A stretch of DNA of 64,000 nucleotides from Isochrysis galbana (lineage: Eukaryota > Haptophyta > Isochrysidales > Isochrysidaceae): the NCBI GenBank assembly GCA_018136815.1, contig CM030940.1, positions 2,773,915-2,837,914 of the forward strand, read 5' to 3'. This document shows, one piece after another, positions 1 to 10,680 of the stretch. A program made the translations under genes and the position numbers. A model generated the notes under the pieces. The model worked only from the letters and a program-made list of their open reading frames with translations, was not told where the DNA came from and did not search any database. The first letter of the stretch is position 1; every line of letters begins with the position of its first letter.

Positions 1-12
1 GGTGCCGGCATC

Positions 13-777
13 TTGCATTCTGGTGACGATGGCTACGGTGGCTCCAGCGCTCGGGGCGAAGATCAGGTACGGCCTTCTCGGCCATCAAGGCTTAATGTGT
101 GGGAGCGAAGCGCAAGCCGAGATGGCCCAATTGCGCGGCGGGTGCATGAAGGCGAGAGAGTAGCAGATGTGCGAGCCGAGATGTGGCGCATGGACAGCTC
201 GCGAGAGTTGGATGAGACACTGGCAGCAGCCGAGGAAATGCTTCTTCACTCTCGCGATCCAAATTGTGCCACGAGCAAACTGGAGCGGCCCGGTGGAGGC
301 TTCATGCATGGAAGGAGTAGGGAAAGAGGAGCACCGGGGAGCGAGAATGACGGAATTGGCGAGATGCAAAAAGATGTTGGCATGCCAGCGCTTGGCAACA
401 CGTCGGGGCAATCCAGGCCCAATGCTGGCCGAAAGAATCTTCTGGGGGCCCAAATCATAGGCACTTTACGCAAGAGGATGAAGCAGGTGACCCCTAGCGA
501 GACAGAGCTAGAGCTCAAAGACTAATTTTGTTCTTTGCATGCAGCTAGGACCACTGCTCCACCCCTAACGCCTGAGTTGGTCTCAAACATATTTGAGTAC
601 TTTAGGCTATGCTCACAACTGCTTTTCCCCTCAAAGGCGAACTCACACGTCCGCGCGCGGGTGGATGCTCACAACGAGAAGAAGAGCGGCAAGGCCATCG
701 ATGCATATTCTCGGGCTAGCGAACGGCGGTTCACCGAGGCGAATCGTTGGCGCATCGGGCGGCTGGCTCTCGTGCAG
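13..777 (+). CDS. Hypothetical protein, exons 1-2; F-box-like segment
   Basis: An open stretch at 13-525 encodes a polar, Arg/Glu/Gly-rich sequence with no family I recognise. A second one follows from about 543, after an acceptor-like TTGCATGCAG, and ends at a good donor (CAG|GTGAGT at 777/778). Its start reads LTPELVSNIFEYFR, which resembles the first helix of an F-box (LPxELxxxIFxYL), the Skp1-binding module of SCF ubiquitin ligases. The intron joining the two parts cannot be placed: the donor-like AAGCAG|GTGACC near 486 gives an out-of-frame junction with the most obvious acceptor. A possible third exon starts at about 840 after CTTATAG and stays in frame with exon 2 for about 43 codons. 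The 5' end may lie outside the window. F-box identity is a guess from one helix. Confidence 0.4.
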
Positions 778-1160
778 GTGAGTCTGTTACGGGTGGTATA
801 GTCCCATCAGCAATCCCACGTGAAGCTTTCGCTTATAGCAATTCATCGAACATCTCTTCCAATACGCTTGTCGTATTACTCACCAAGGCACGTGTTGGCT
901 GACGTCGCGTCGCGGGACTACACAGAGAGATGCACCGACACCACCTTGCCCTCATGTGCGAATAGGTCCATCTTGAGATCAAAGGCTATTCCCTCTCTAT
1001 CGGCGAGCCTGGATTTGAGCTTCGCGGATTCATCGGAACGGAGGAAGAACTCAAGCGACGAATTCTTTTCGGCGGGCGTCATCCTGGCTCGGGAGCCGTT
1101 CAACAAGGTCTCCTTGCGCGCCTTTTAACAGACTCCTCGCTCCACCCCGTCGCCGTTGCT

Positions 1161-2180
1161 GTGACGCGCGATGCGGTCGCGAGGCAGCTAGGGTCTCGTT
1201 TCCAGAAGATAGGTTCCAGGTTTGAAGTTTTGAAAGAGGGAGTCGCACACGCTCTCCAATCGTCACTCCTCAGAGCAAAACACAGACTGCGCGTGCGCCG
1301 TGCAACAACTGCCAGCCCGGCTGCGTACCCTAGATCCTCTACACGACCTCGAGAGGTGACGAATGAGCACTGGCTGCGCGTAGGGCAGCATCTCCAACGG
1401 CTTCTGCGACTTTTGCCGGATCGCCGCGAAGGGCATGGTGACATGATGGGCACGGATGCCGCCACGGAAGTAGCGCGCAGGCTTGGTGCATCGAGCTTAG
1501 CATGTCTTAACGCCTCTCAATCCATAGAAGTGCCGCTCGCCTTGAGGGCGAGGAGTGATTCCGCATCAACCACGGCGCTGCAAGGATCGACCTCAGGTTT
1601 GTTCCCTGAAAGCGGTGTGATAGTACAAGAGTCTGCGCCCGAGATATCCAAGCTAGTGCGGTCCGTTAGCAGCCCGTCTGCTAGCAAATTAGTGCCGATG
1701 CCAACTTTGTTCGCCGAGGACACGCGCATTACATCCCACCGACGCGGGTTGTCATCTTTCCACAGCTCTCAACACGTAGCGATGTCGTCATCGCGATCTG
1801 ATGCAGTTGCTACCAATGCAGTTGCCGTCAATGGTATTGCCGCTCGCGGTCGGCTATTCTCTGAGCTACCTTGCGCGTCAACAAGTGCCCGAGGCCTTGC
1901 TTCGGACATTTCCCACCGTCGTGGCGACAGCGGTCAATGCTGCGTGGAAGAGATGGGCACCAAGGGGAGTGGGACAATGCTAGCTAATAAGTGGGGGAGA
2001 TGTGTTGGGCAGCAGAGCAAGCCAAGATCTTCGCCTACTTCCGCGATGCCATGGTACGACGCCCGGTATCGAAAGAGCGGCGGTAGGGAGGGCGATGAAA
2101 CCTTCGTGAAGCCTCCCGTAGAGCCCCCCGCGTATGCACGTGTGATCGCCGCTCAATGCGCGTGGGGTGGAAGCCTATAA
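1161..2180 (+). CDS. Hypothetical Ser/Arg-rich protein, 339 codons
   Basis: A 1.0-kb uninterrupted reading frame with no recognisable domain. The sequence is rich in Ser, Ala and Arg, has no membrane segment, and looks disordered after about residue 90. It lies just downstream of the F-box-like exons on the same strand and may be a 3' exon of the same gene or a separate gene. Length and strand consistency favour coding, but an open frame of this size can arise by chance in GC-rich DNA. Confidence 0.4.
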   Translation: MTRDAVARQLGSRFQKIGSRFEVLKEGVAHALQSSLLRAKHRLRVRRATTASPAAYPRSSTRPREVTNEHWLRVGQHLQRLLRLLPDRREGHGDMMGTDAATEVARRLGASSLACLNASQSIEVPLALRARSDSASTTALQGSTSGLFPESGVIVQESAPEISKLVRSVSSPSASKLVPMPTLFAEDTRITSHRRGLSSFHSSQHVAMSSSRSDAVATNAVAVNGIAARGRLFSELPCASTSARGLASDISHRRGDSGQCCVEEMGTKGSGTMLANKWGRCVGQQSKPRSSPTSAMPWYDARYRKSGGREGDETFVKPPVEPPAYARVIAAQCAWGGSL

Positions 2181-2339
2181 TCCAAAGTTGGTACCTAGAA
2201 TCGATCTGTAGTACAACGCTCCCCGCGGCCTTGAGTAAACCTTGTTCTTCTCATCACCCGTCTTCATCACACCTACGCCCCGCTCCGTATCATAGAAAAA
2301 AAGAAAAAAATCTTAATATTAGTAATCTCAAGTTTATAC

Positions 2340-2547
2340 TTAGTTTCACATGGGGGAGGCGCCTCGTGCTCTCCCCCTCAGGCTCCAATTCCCCTCCAGG
2401 GGGCCTCTCGGCTGTCGGTCACCCTCAAACTCTGCCTTCTGGCAAGAGCTGTGCCATCACCATCCTGACCCACACCCCCAGTGGGCGCGGGGCAGGAGGC
2501 GCACTCCTGCGGCCCACATGGGCCAGCACTCGTACGTCGTACGGACC

Positions 2548-2581
<34 letters not shown>

Positions 2582-3160
2582 TTTTGGTCACCAGGTGGAC
2601 AGGAGACTGAGGAGGGCGCCCAAGGTCAGCAGCCTGGCTGGCCCTCTGGGAGCCCCCTCAGGATCCCTGAGAGCAGGTCGAGGCGCGCCACATGGGCACG
2701 TGCCGCAGGAGGGGGCGAAGAGCGAAGAGAGAGTGGAGTGTGGGAGTGCGGAATTCGTCGGTTCCCGAACCGGGGATTCAACGATGACCCCCCCTCGTTT
2801 ACGTTAGTAAACGGGCGGAGTGAGAGGCTGGCGACAGGTGGAAGAGCGGAGGGAGCGGCGCACGCGCGCCCAAGGGAGCCCTCTCGAAGTAAGGTTCCCC
2901 GGGCGCCGTCGCTTATTCTGCGGAGGACTGCCCACTGCCCGGGCAGGCTGGCTTGACCTAAGGGCCTTTCGCTCTTAACGGGACGACTGCAAGGGCTCGC
3001 TCCCCCCCCCCCCCCAGTGTTTTTCCCTGGTAAGTCTTCAATGTATGTGCATGCTACATTGACGACTAACTGGGTTTTCACCCCAATAAGCTTGTGGGGA
3101 GTTCTAACGGCTAACGGGAGCCGGGGGCCTGCGAAGGGGGAGTTATAATCAGGTGCATGG
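2340..3160 (-). repeat. Family B repeat, inverted, divergent copy
   Basis: Runs antiparallel to the family B copies at 8139-9129 and 17296-17933. The shared blocks, in reverse order, include the CTGCGGCCCACATGGGCCAGC region, a homopolymer C run (about 2551-2580), the GTTTACGTTAGTAAACGGG block and the AACTGGGTTTTCACCCC block near 3070. It is older or more diverged than the other copies; I found no target-site duplication. Open frames through it are low-complexity and not supported as genes. Confidence 0.65.
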
Positions 3161-3339
3161 ATTTGTGTGCCTCCATAGTGAGTGACCGGGCTAGCATTGC
3201 GAACGACTCACGGAGGGCGCGGGAGTGCGTGCGAAAGGAGAAAGGAGGCTTGTGAGAAGGTGCAACCCGAGGTTCCCTTTTTTTGTCACATGGGGGAAGC
3301 TGCAAAAAAACCCAAACCTGAGGTTGCAGCCTCTTGACT

Positions 3340-3480
3340 TGTGGGGGGTTGTGGCATGCGACTGGGGGTGGCTCAGGCGCGTGCTTGACTTGTATTGGTA
3401 TTGACTCGTTGACTCGGGGTATAGACTCGGAAACTCGGGGGGGCTCGCTGGGGAACGCGGAGGGCGTTGCGAACGACGCA
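3340..3480. repeat. Dispersed repeat block, inverted partner at about 48455-48590
   Basis: The segment with GACTGGGGGTGGCTCAGGCG, TTGACTTGTATTGG and GACTCGTTGACTCGGGG reappears as its reverse complement around 48455-48590, with small indels. No coding frame is obvious. The pair shows a further dispersed family besides A and B. Confidence 0.65.
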
Positions 3481-3564
3481 GGGAGGGCGCGGAAGTGCGA
3501 AAGGAGGACTGTGGGGAGAGAGAATCGACGAAAACATTCAACTTGTCAAAACCGGAGCGGCCGG

Positions 3565-3807
3565 CTATGAAATCGTGAGTGGGCCACCAGCCGACCTTGG
3601 CCCAGGTGCCAGGTGAGTGCCGAATCGCGGGTAAGCCACCGCCAGCGCCACACGGTCGCGCACCTCGGGCGGCAGCGCTGCGAGCACCGCGAGCTCTTCA
3701 CCTCCGAGCAGTGACAACATCCTCTCCTCCACGGAGGCGGCGAGGGCTGGGAGCGGCAAGGCAGGGAAGGGAAGGCACTGCGGGGGGAGCGAGCGCGAGG
3801 TCTGCAC
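3565..3807 (-). pseudogene. Coding-like fragment (LPPEVRDRVALAV)
   Basis: A reverse-strand frame reads ...LAALPPEVRDRVALAVAYPRFG..., an amphipathic segment that looks like genuine protein, in the style of the short leucine-rich helix preceding BspA/DUF285 repeats in algal proteins. It is isolated: family A repeat sequence follows at about 3800 and no continuing exon is visible. It may be related to the BspA-like fragment at 4745-4925. Treated as a gene remnant. Confidence 0.3.
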
Positions 3808-4165
3808 GGGGTGGGGCGAGGAGGGAGGCGGGGGAAAAGAGGCGGGGCGGGGGGGGGGGAGGGGAGGGGGGGGGGATAGGGGGGAAGGGGGGGGGGGAGC
3901 GACTTGTGAAAAAAAGGGGGGCCGTCGCCAGCCCGCAGCCCGGTAGGGATAGGAGGGGAAGGGGGGGAACGAATCACCAGGGGGGGGGGGGGGGGCACCG
4001 GACCATATCTGAACCCTTCGCCCCCGCCCCCTTGGTAGTGCACGGGGGGAAGCCGCCTGATGGCTGATGGCGGGGGGGAGAAGGGTCGGGAGAGTGGGGG
4101 TGTAGAAAGTATGCTACGTGTAAGTTGTGGGTCCACGGCCGCGTGTGCGGTAAGAATATTATAAA
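3800..4165 (+). repeat. Family A repeat, 3' part only
   Basis: Contains the diagnostic family A tail: GACCATATCTGAACCCTTCG, GTAGTGCACGGGGGG, the GTGGGGGTGTAGAAAGT block, GGGTCCACGGCCGCGTGTG and the terminal GCGGTAAGAATATTATAAAG. The matching tails of full copies end at 12333 (+), and at 16070 and 44143 (inverted). The left part is G-rich and the head (AACTAAGTTTATACTT) is missing, so the copy is 5'-truncated, as expected of target-primed insertion. Confidence 0.7.
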
Positions 4166-4744
4166 GTTTTTTTAGATGGTAGATGCTTACGCGCTAGATG
4201 CGTCATAGACTCTAAAGAGTTTGAACTAGTAGTAATATCTATTTACTTTTACTTAAACGCTACACCAAACCTACGCGCAATCCAAATAGACCTACTAAAA
4301 TCTAGTCCCATCGGCATCGAATACGACACGCTCATCTAGATACTCGTTGCAAACGTTGGCGGCCCCGAAATCATTCCACGCATCCATAAAAATCCGCCGA
4401 AGTACGTGTCGAGCGTCACGTAGTGCAGGCGAGGTCCGAGGGTTGCGGCGCATGCCCTTCATCGACGTCACGGCGATTGTGTTCTCAACACTCTACACTT
4501 CTCACTCACCCCAAGCCACGGCAAGCCACAACCAGCCACGGCAAGCCACAACCATTCTCGCCACTTTCCACTCACAAATGTCTCCGCCCTCGTCCTCGCC
4601 CAAGCCTATCCCCCCGCCTCATTTTGCTAATGGTCTGGAGCCCGACAGCCCCTCGAATCCGTCCCTATCGCGCGCCTACCGCCGATCGTGCCTCTTCCTC
4701 GTCGCCCTCTGACCCCGAGCCAGAGCGCGATTCGTCTTTGTCAC

Positions 4745-4925
4745 CCTAGACGTGTCCCAGTGGAGGCTGGTTGATTGAATCGAGCTCGCGCTAGCGAACA
4801 TGCCACTCACATCTGCCACGGCCGATGTGTCCCAGTGGAGTTGTTGATTGAACGAACTCGCGCTGGTGAACATGCCGCTCATATCTGCCACGGCCGAGAA
4901 TGCTCGGGACAATGGGTTGGGCGGA
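4745..4925 (-). pseudogene. BspA-like/DUF285 repeat fragment
   Basis: Reverse-strand reading gives two tandem units of the type VADMSGMFTSASSFNQQLHW and VADVSGMFASASSIQ...LHWDTS. This is the consensus of BspA-like surface repeats (DUF285: DMSxMFxxAxxFNQxLxxWDTSxVT), which are common and often multiplied in bacteria and unicellular algae. Only about 60 residues remain and one unit carries an insertion (IQSTSLHW), so this is a broken fragment. The family is usually a surface or adhesive repeat protein; no function is claimed for the remnant. Confidence 0.6.
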
Positions 4926-5589
4926 CCGCAAGATGGCAAGGGCCACCGCCAGCTCCGCGCCACAAGAGCTAGTTTCCCGCGCGCCGGCCGACGCTGCTAC
5001 TCCACCTGCCGATCGAGGTGAGGCCCGTGCGGCCACATGATCGCCTTGCGACTTGGGTGGCGGTTGCGACACCATTCCATACCACCCAAGAAGCAAGAGC
5101 AGAAGGGAGGAGGTCCGCCAAGAGCGCGTGACCGTGCAGCAACAAGAGCGCAACTTCTCGAAGTCCCTTTTCCTTGCTACGTATCTACCACCGTACCGGC
5201 CCCTGGGGGCTCATCCATATCGCCGCATGATTCACACCGTCCATCTTGCGCGCACTACTGCGATTGGGCAATCTACCTTGGTTCACTAGCCCTAGCGGTA
5301 TGCTGCGCACCTAAGCATGGATCAATCATGGAGCTAGTATTTCCATAAGCGCTCCATATCAATTCTTGACGGCGTGCCATTCGGCATGTAATCGCTTCTC
5401 GACCACTACCAAGGAAGCCTCAACGGCGGTGGTTGTGGCTGCTTGCAACACCGACGCTTTTGCGCCCGACCTTCGTATCACTACTCCGAGCACCTTCGCA
5501 TCCGCTCGCATATCGGTCTTGGCATTCAGAATATCCGACTCACCTCCTCTGATTCATCCTAGCACCGATTGGTGCCGAGTTCGATGAAG

Positions 5590-7603
5590 TCAAAGCGACG
5601 CAACTGGACGGGAACGCATCCAGCCGTTAATGGCATACTTCGATGAACCATGCTTCGGCTCAACCCCCTCGTGCAATGTCCGTTCGTCGGGCTCGCCGTT
5701 GTCTAGGCCTGTGCACGCAGAGTGTCTAGTGTCTTTAGTGTGAACACAATGGAGTGAAAAACGCTCTTCATAGCTTCAAGACATCCGCTTGCCGTGAAAA
5801 ATTGCAGCGCGGCTGCTCCTTGGCTCACAATCATTAAAAATTAGAGCCGCATAAGGCACAGGAGTCACGGTGATGTTCAAGAGTGGAAAGCTCGTCTCGC
5901 CTCCGAACTGCACCTCATTTAAGTAGATCAAGAAGGTGAAGTGGCGATTTCCTGAAGATCGGGGTGGGGCATCAGTCAAGAAGGAGCACGCTATCTTCTT
6001 CAGCGCATTCTGCGGGTTCGCACCATTGAACCAAGTCTCACACGCGTTGTAGAAGTCGTGGTGGGCGCGATAATATTCGCCTCCACGATAGCGAACCTAC
6101 AATGGTGAGGGAGCAAGCTTGTGTTTGATGTTAGCCACGAGCGGAGCTCCCTAGAAAAGCACACGCCTATTACATGGTTGCTCTGGTCTCGGCATTCACC
6201 GTTTGCAGTGGTTCGAGATTGGCCTCCGGATAGCCTGAAAACCGAGCAATGCGATGCCGCACATCATGAACGATCTTGTTCGATGAAGGGAGCGAAGCTG
6301 AGTACGAGGTACGAGAGCTATCGCCGCTGGCTCGAGCAGTCCCGGACCGATGATACATGGGCTCTGCAATGCGGATCAGCTCGGCTGCCTCGCTCTGCGT
6401 GACGAAGTTATGCAGAAGGCGAACACGTGGAGAAGTGGAGATAGTCTCCAGCCAAATCGGCGTCTTTGGATCTGGCGAATGATCTGCAACAAGCTCTTCA
6501 GGTGTGGGCTCCTGCGTCCTCCCGAGAGCCCAGGCCTCAGCCCCGGTGAGGGATGGCCCTTGGTCCAGCATGGTCTGCCTCACTTTCCACCTGAACAGAA
6601 AAGAGAGGGAGTTCCGACTTGAGTGCGACCTCAGTAGCTTGTGCTCACCTCAATAGTATTCGCAATAGAGAACAGGGTGTAAGCCTCGGTCTTCCAATCA
6701 TCCTCAGCTTTGTAGCATCTATGAAGCAGACGGTTATCACCTCCTCTCCGCCTCCACGAGGAGCTGTCGTCGATATTCCTCATCTAACGGCCGCACACGA
6801 GCCGTGAGAGGCTGTTGCGTCCGTGGGCACGTACGTCGATGGCGCGACCAAGGATACTGCTCATGTTTGTAGTTCGGGCAGATGCCGGACAAGGATGACA
6901 ACATCGCCTCCTTACCGACCCAACACCGGTTTGGTTGATGGCGACGGACCGGGATGTCAATGAGAGGGCTCATTCGGGTGAGAGGACGCGTCGCCGTGTG
7001 CGAGGTCGAAGATGGATCAAGGAGGTGGCATGAAAGAGAACATTGACGTAAAGCCGCGGACGCGCGCCAGTTGAATTCAGGGCCGCCACGACACTCGCCT
7101 CGCCGTGCCCTCTCAGGACAGTCGGGGGCCTCGTCGCGGCGAACCGGGCACTCAAACCTCTCTGCACAAGCCTCGGACTCCGGGTCTTCGCCGCAGTACT
7201 TGAGCTTGGCACACGAGCGCGGGCACGAGCGAGCCATCCAGTCCGGGTTGTTCTTGCACTCTCCGTCTGTCGCCCAGTAGAAGCAGTTGCCTTCCTTGTC
7301 CGGCGTGAGCTCCGCCTGGAACCTGGCGAAACACACTCCACTGCACTCCTTGAGCACTTCCTCAGAGCGGCAACCCCTTGGATTCTGGGCGATGAGAGCC
7401 TCGCACCGTGCCTGGTCTCGCAGATCCTTCGAGCGTGCGGCACACGTGTTGGCGCAGTGGGTGAGCATGAAGCGCGGGTTGGACTCGCACTCCCCAGTCT
7501 CCGCCCAGTTGAAACAGTGAGGCTCCGTGTCGACACTACGCCCGTGAGCGACCGAGGCGAGCGCCGAGACCGCGACGAGCAGCCGACGACGCCGGAGGCC
7601 CAT
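5590..7603 (-). CDS. Secreted ShKT-domain prolyl 4-hydroxylase (4 exons)
   Basis: Fe(II)/2-oxoglutarate dioxygenase hydroxylating prolines in secretory or cell-wall proteins. Exon 1 (7603 to about 6920) starts with a signal peptide (MGLRRRRLLVAVSALASVAHG) and encodes three to four ShKT-like Cys modules, such as CFNWAETGECESNP...CANTC and CFYWATDGECKNNPDWM. Exon 2 (6590-6200) begins the P4H fold (SSNKIVHDVRHRIARFSGYP). Exon 3 (6096-5829) holds the iron-ligand HxD in YYRAHHDFYNACE and FLIYLNEVQFGGET. Exon 4 (5708-5590) supplies DERTLHEGVEPKHGSSKYAI, with the distal His and the 2OG-binding Lys. Junctions CAAACG|GTGAAT and GATT|GTGAGC join in frame. The exon 1 donor is unresolved: the best-looking site (GTAAGG at 6915) would give a stop, and AACCG|GTGTTG restores the frame. 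All catalytic residues are present, so the enzyme should be active. ShKT at the N-terminus is less usual than at the C-terminus. Confidence 0.85.
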
Positions 7604-7722
7604 CGCGGCCCGCTTTCCCCCTCTCCTTTCTCTCTCCCACTCTCTCGGATGCTGACTATCCTAATCTCCTCTTCTCTCCTTTTTATCTTTTTGACATATT
7701 CTTTTTATCTTTTTGATACTTC

Positions 7723-8122
7723 TCATATATCCTTGGGCTTTTCCTCTCTGTCCGTCCGGTCCTCCTCGCTCGCTGCTGATGCGCCGCTCTGGATGACTTT
7801 ACGGCCCTGTGCACCGCCGATTGGCCTCCAAAAAACTTTTGGGCCGAGGAGGTGATGCCAACACGACGAACGCTTGGTGGTGTGCACGCACGACCTCTGG
7901 CCAGAAAAGAGTTTCCAGGAGCCACCCGGTCCGATACTAACCTCAAACTGTATGCACGCGCGACGGTCTGCAAAAGTCAGCTGGTCCTCACTCACCTTCA
8001 ACTTCCACGGGGTACGCTGCTTGCACTTGCTGGAGCAGTGCGTTTGCAGCGTTGAGCTCGTCATCTTGCGCAATCGCACCGCAGTTGCCATTCTTTGCCA
8101 ATTTCGCTTTGTCCCCCCCGCA
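7723..8122 (-). CDS. Hypothetical gene fragment, small exons
   Basis: Several short reverse-strand frames look spliced. One reads ...DDELNAANALLQQVQAAYPV and ends at a strong donor (GAAG|GTGAGTGAGG near 8002). A mini-exon encoding RRACIQFE lies between TTTTGCAG and GAG|GTTAGT (about 7960-7930), and a third stretch follows a TTTCTGGCCAG acceptor. I do not recognise the protein. Family B inserted at 8139 at its upstream edge, so the gene may be truncated. It could also be the 5' region of the P4H gene downstream. Confidence 0.3.
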
Positions 8123-8138
8123 ACAACCCGAGCCCCTA

Positions 8139-9129
8139 TATAAAACACATCTGAGTACCACTACTCCCACTAGCCACTAGCCCGGTACTATCACGACACC
8201 CCTCAGCGCATCTGCCCGCACACCTTGAAGTGATGGCATAGACACAGACACATATGCATTCCCACAAATCTCTCACCTCGCAACCCCCGGCTCCCATTAT
8301 ACCTCCCCACTGGTCCCCACAAGTTACATTGGGGGAAAACCCAGTGAGGCGGACCGACCTACGTCGGGCGACTCACCAGGGGAAACACCCGGGGGGTGGG
8401 CTGGGGAGGGACCTCTCGTCTAGCTAGAAGCAGAACGGCCCTTACCTACAGCTCACGCCGCAAGCAGTCCTCGAAGAAGTAAATGACTGCGCCCCGAGCC
8501 CCGAGATACCTGCCACTGGGACGTCTTGAGCCACGACTCCCTTCCCCTCTTCCTCTTGTCGCCAGCCGCCCCTCCTCGCTCCTCGCCCGTTTGCTAACGT
8601 AAACGGGGCCCGTTTCTAACCGCACTCCATCGGCCATCGGGGGGGGGTGCAACCCCCCCCCCCTCTCTCCCTCTCTCCATTCTCCTCCACCTCTCTCCCT
8701 GCGGCACGTCGCCATGCGGCGCGCCACGGCCTGCTCTCGGAGGTCCTGTGGGGGCTCCCAAAGGGCTAGCAAGCAGCAAGGGCAGCTCAGGGCTCAGGGG
8801 GCAGTGGAGGCTGGGGCTCAGCCCCTAGCCTCTGGCCCCCTTGCCTCTCACACGCTCGCCTCGCTGGCCATTGGAACCGCCCAGAGGCCTCCGTCTGCCT
8901 AACGACCAGGGAAGGGGGGGAGTTGGCTCGAGGGCAAGCCCAACATGGGCAGCTCACGACCCGCGCCCCCTGGGGGCTCTGGGTCTGGGTCAGATTGTTG
9001 AATGCCCAGCCCGTGCCAGAAGACAGGGGCTTAGGTTGATTGTACGGGCCCACCCCGGGGGGTGTCCGCGATGGAGAGAGGGGGGCGCGAGGCCCCCATT
9101 GACCCCCACTTCTAAATAAAAGTAAGTTG
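8139..9129 (+). mobile_element. Family B retroposon-like element, 991 bp with 16-bp TSD
   Basis: Flanked by a perfect 16-bp direct repeat, ACAACCCGAGCCCCTA, at 8123-8138 and 9130-9145. The head has GTACCACTACTCCCACTAGC and CGGTACTATCACGACACCCC; the body has the block with TGAGGCGGACCGACCTACGT; the tail is GGTGTCCGCGATGGAGAG...TTGACCCCCACTTCTAAATA. No protein-coding capacity is credible. Long TSDs with no terminal inverted repeats point to target-primed reverse transcription, i.e. a non-autonomous non-LTR element. It lacks a poly(A) tail; the end is AT-rich (AAATAAAAGTAAGTTG). Confidence 0.8.
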
Positions 9130-9275
9130 ACAACCCGAGCCCCTAAGTAGAGCACGAGGGGAGTCGCCGCAAGGCAGGTGGAGGAAGTGGAAGGAGGTAA
9201 GGGCGTGGCTGCACGGTAGAGGCCCAATGCCACATGCGGGGCGAGAACTTTAAAAGTTTTTCTTAACACTCCACA

Positions 9276-9680
9276 AAGTCGCGTTCCGTCAAAAGAGGAC
9301 CAGGTGGTTTTTCAACATATCTGTTTTCTTTTTAGTTATTAACAACAGTGGTACAAAACAAAGCTAATCACGCTTGCCCCCCCCCCCCCCCCGCTTTCCT
9401 CTCAACACGCAGTGACTCTCCCCAGCTATGCGTGTTGAGTTTTCATCTTCTTCGTCTTTTTCTCACACCCCTCTTCCTCGATGGCGACGATGTCGTTCGG
9501 CTGATCTTGGATGGCGAGATCTGTGATGCGTGAGAGGACGCTTGGTCGGTCCTCCATGTAGAGCTTGCCAGCTGCTCGGCGCACTTGCACCATGGGATTC
9601 GTTTCAGCGTACGCGACCGCCATGATGTATTCCATGCAGAGGTACGCGACGGCGGCATGCTCTCCAATGTATCTGGGCTG
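9276..9680 (-). repeat. Duplicated segment, inverted partner at 60155-60572
   Basis: Reverse-complement identity with 60155-60572 is high across coding and non-coding parts, down to GATTAGCTTTGTACCA and GACGGAACGCGAC at one end. Within it the reverse frame (about 9680-9426) encodes an 80-residue segment, YIGEHAAVAYLCMEYIMAVA...EDRPSVLSRITDLAIQDQPN..., ending in a Lys/Glu-rich tail. Over about 240 aligned coding bases I count five substitutions; four are third-position synonymous and one is Asn/Ile. This pattern says the frame is a real protein segment. I do not recognise the family. Confidence 0.7.
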
Positions 9681-9703
9681 AGTTTTCATAACAAATAACG
9701 CCG

Positions 9704-9895
9704 AGTGTAATTTCTCATTATGATGTGATATAGTGGTAGCTGTCGAACATCCCAACCATCCCTCTCCATATCAAATATTAGTTGTGCATCATCATACAAC
9801 TCAGTGTCTGGCCGTGGTTGTCCAAACTCTTCCTCCATCTCTCGTATTTCAGCCAATCTGATTGATTTCAGTCTCTTGAACTCTTTGGTGGAGAC
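9704..9895 (-). pseudogene. Isolated coding-like exon of unknown family
   Basis: The reverse frame reads KRLKSIRLAEIREMEEEFGQ followed by PRPDTELYDDAQLIFDMERD, typical soluble protein rich in acidic helices. On the 5' side it meets family A/D repeat sequence at about 9895, and on the 3' side it abuts the duplicated YIGEHAAV segment in another frame. It therefore looks like a remnant captured between repeats. Function unknown. Confidence 0.4.
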
Positions 9896-10680
9896 AGGCC
9901 CGCCTGACTCGCCCGCCCTGGCCCGTCGTGGCCTGCCCATTCCTCTGACCAGCCCCTCCTCCCCCTGGGCCCCCCTGTTCAGGACCCCCCAGCCAGCTCC
10001 AGTCGACCCGCAGGGGCTCGGAGCGCCAGCGAAGGAGAGGCAGGAGGGGCCAGGGCCATGCCCCAGCCTCACCTGCCCCCTGAGCTGTGCTCCCAGGCCC
10101 TGCAGGCCATCTGGGGACCTGAGCGAGGGGCCGCAGGCGCGCGCCATGGGCCCCGCCGCAGGGAAGAGAGGAGGAAAAGGGAAGAGGGAGGGGAGGGGGG
10201 AGCGGCAGCTCTCCCCTCCGGCATTTACGTGTCTTCTCGCCCCGTTTGGGTAAGAGAAGACGGGGGCGCCAGAGCCAGGAGGGAAGGGCCGCGGCTCGCC
10301 GCGGCCACTCGCTCGGGCGAGAGAGATTAGCGCTCTAGGCCCCTAAACTCACGATTGCCCCCCCCCCCCCCCCCGCGTTGCTTTTACCCGAAAGGGGTTT
10401 TCCCCCAGCGTGGCCTCGAGGAGAGGGTGTGCTGGGGTGCGTAGGGTCGGTGCTTGCACTGGGGGGAGGACAAATATCGAGGGGAGGGGGCAATGCCCCC
10501 CCCCCCGGTACCACTCGGACACCTGGCTCGCCAGGCATGGCGGGAGTCCGGGGCTGAAAAGTTGTGTCCAATTAGCTAGTGGGGTTGGCTAGGATATAAC
10601 ATTTTAATTTTAATTAATACAACTGTGGACATTTGATCGCTCAATTCGACTGATGTCCCACTATTGACGGAACGACACCT
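9895..10680 (+). repeat. Family A/D repeat, 5'-truncated, with D-type tail
   Basis: Shares GACCAGCCCCTCCTCCCCCT and GCCAGCTCCAGTCGAC with the copies at 24009 and 38398. It then has the D-type 3' part: GTTTACGTGTCTTC-like hairpin, a poly-C run at 10360, TTTTCCCCCAGCGTGGC, GGGGTTGGCTAGGATATAAC and the terminal GACATTTGATCG...TTGACGGAACGACAC. The same tail recurs inverted at 43800-44040 and, more diverged, near 49590 and 57480. Confidence 0.65.

Noticed and set aside
2156-2956. 266-codon + frame with poly-Pro
   Set aside because: Runs through family B repeat and a C homopolymer; no conserved domain.
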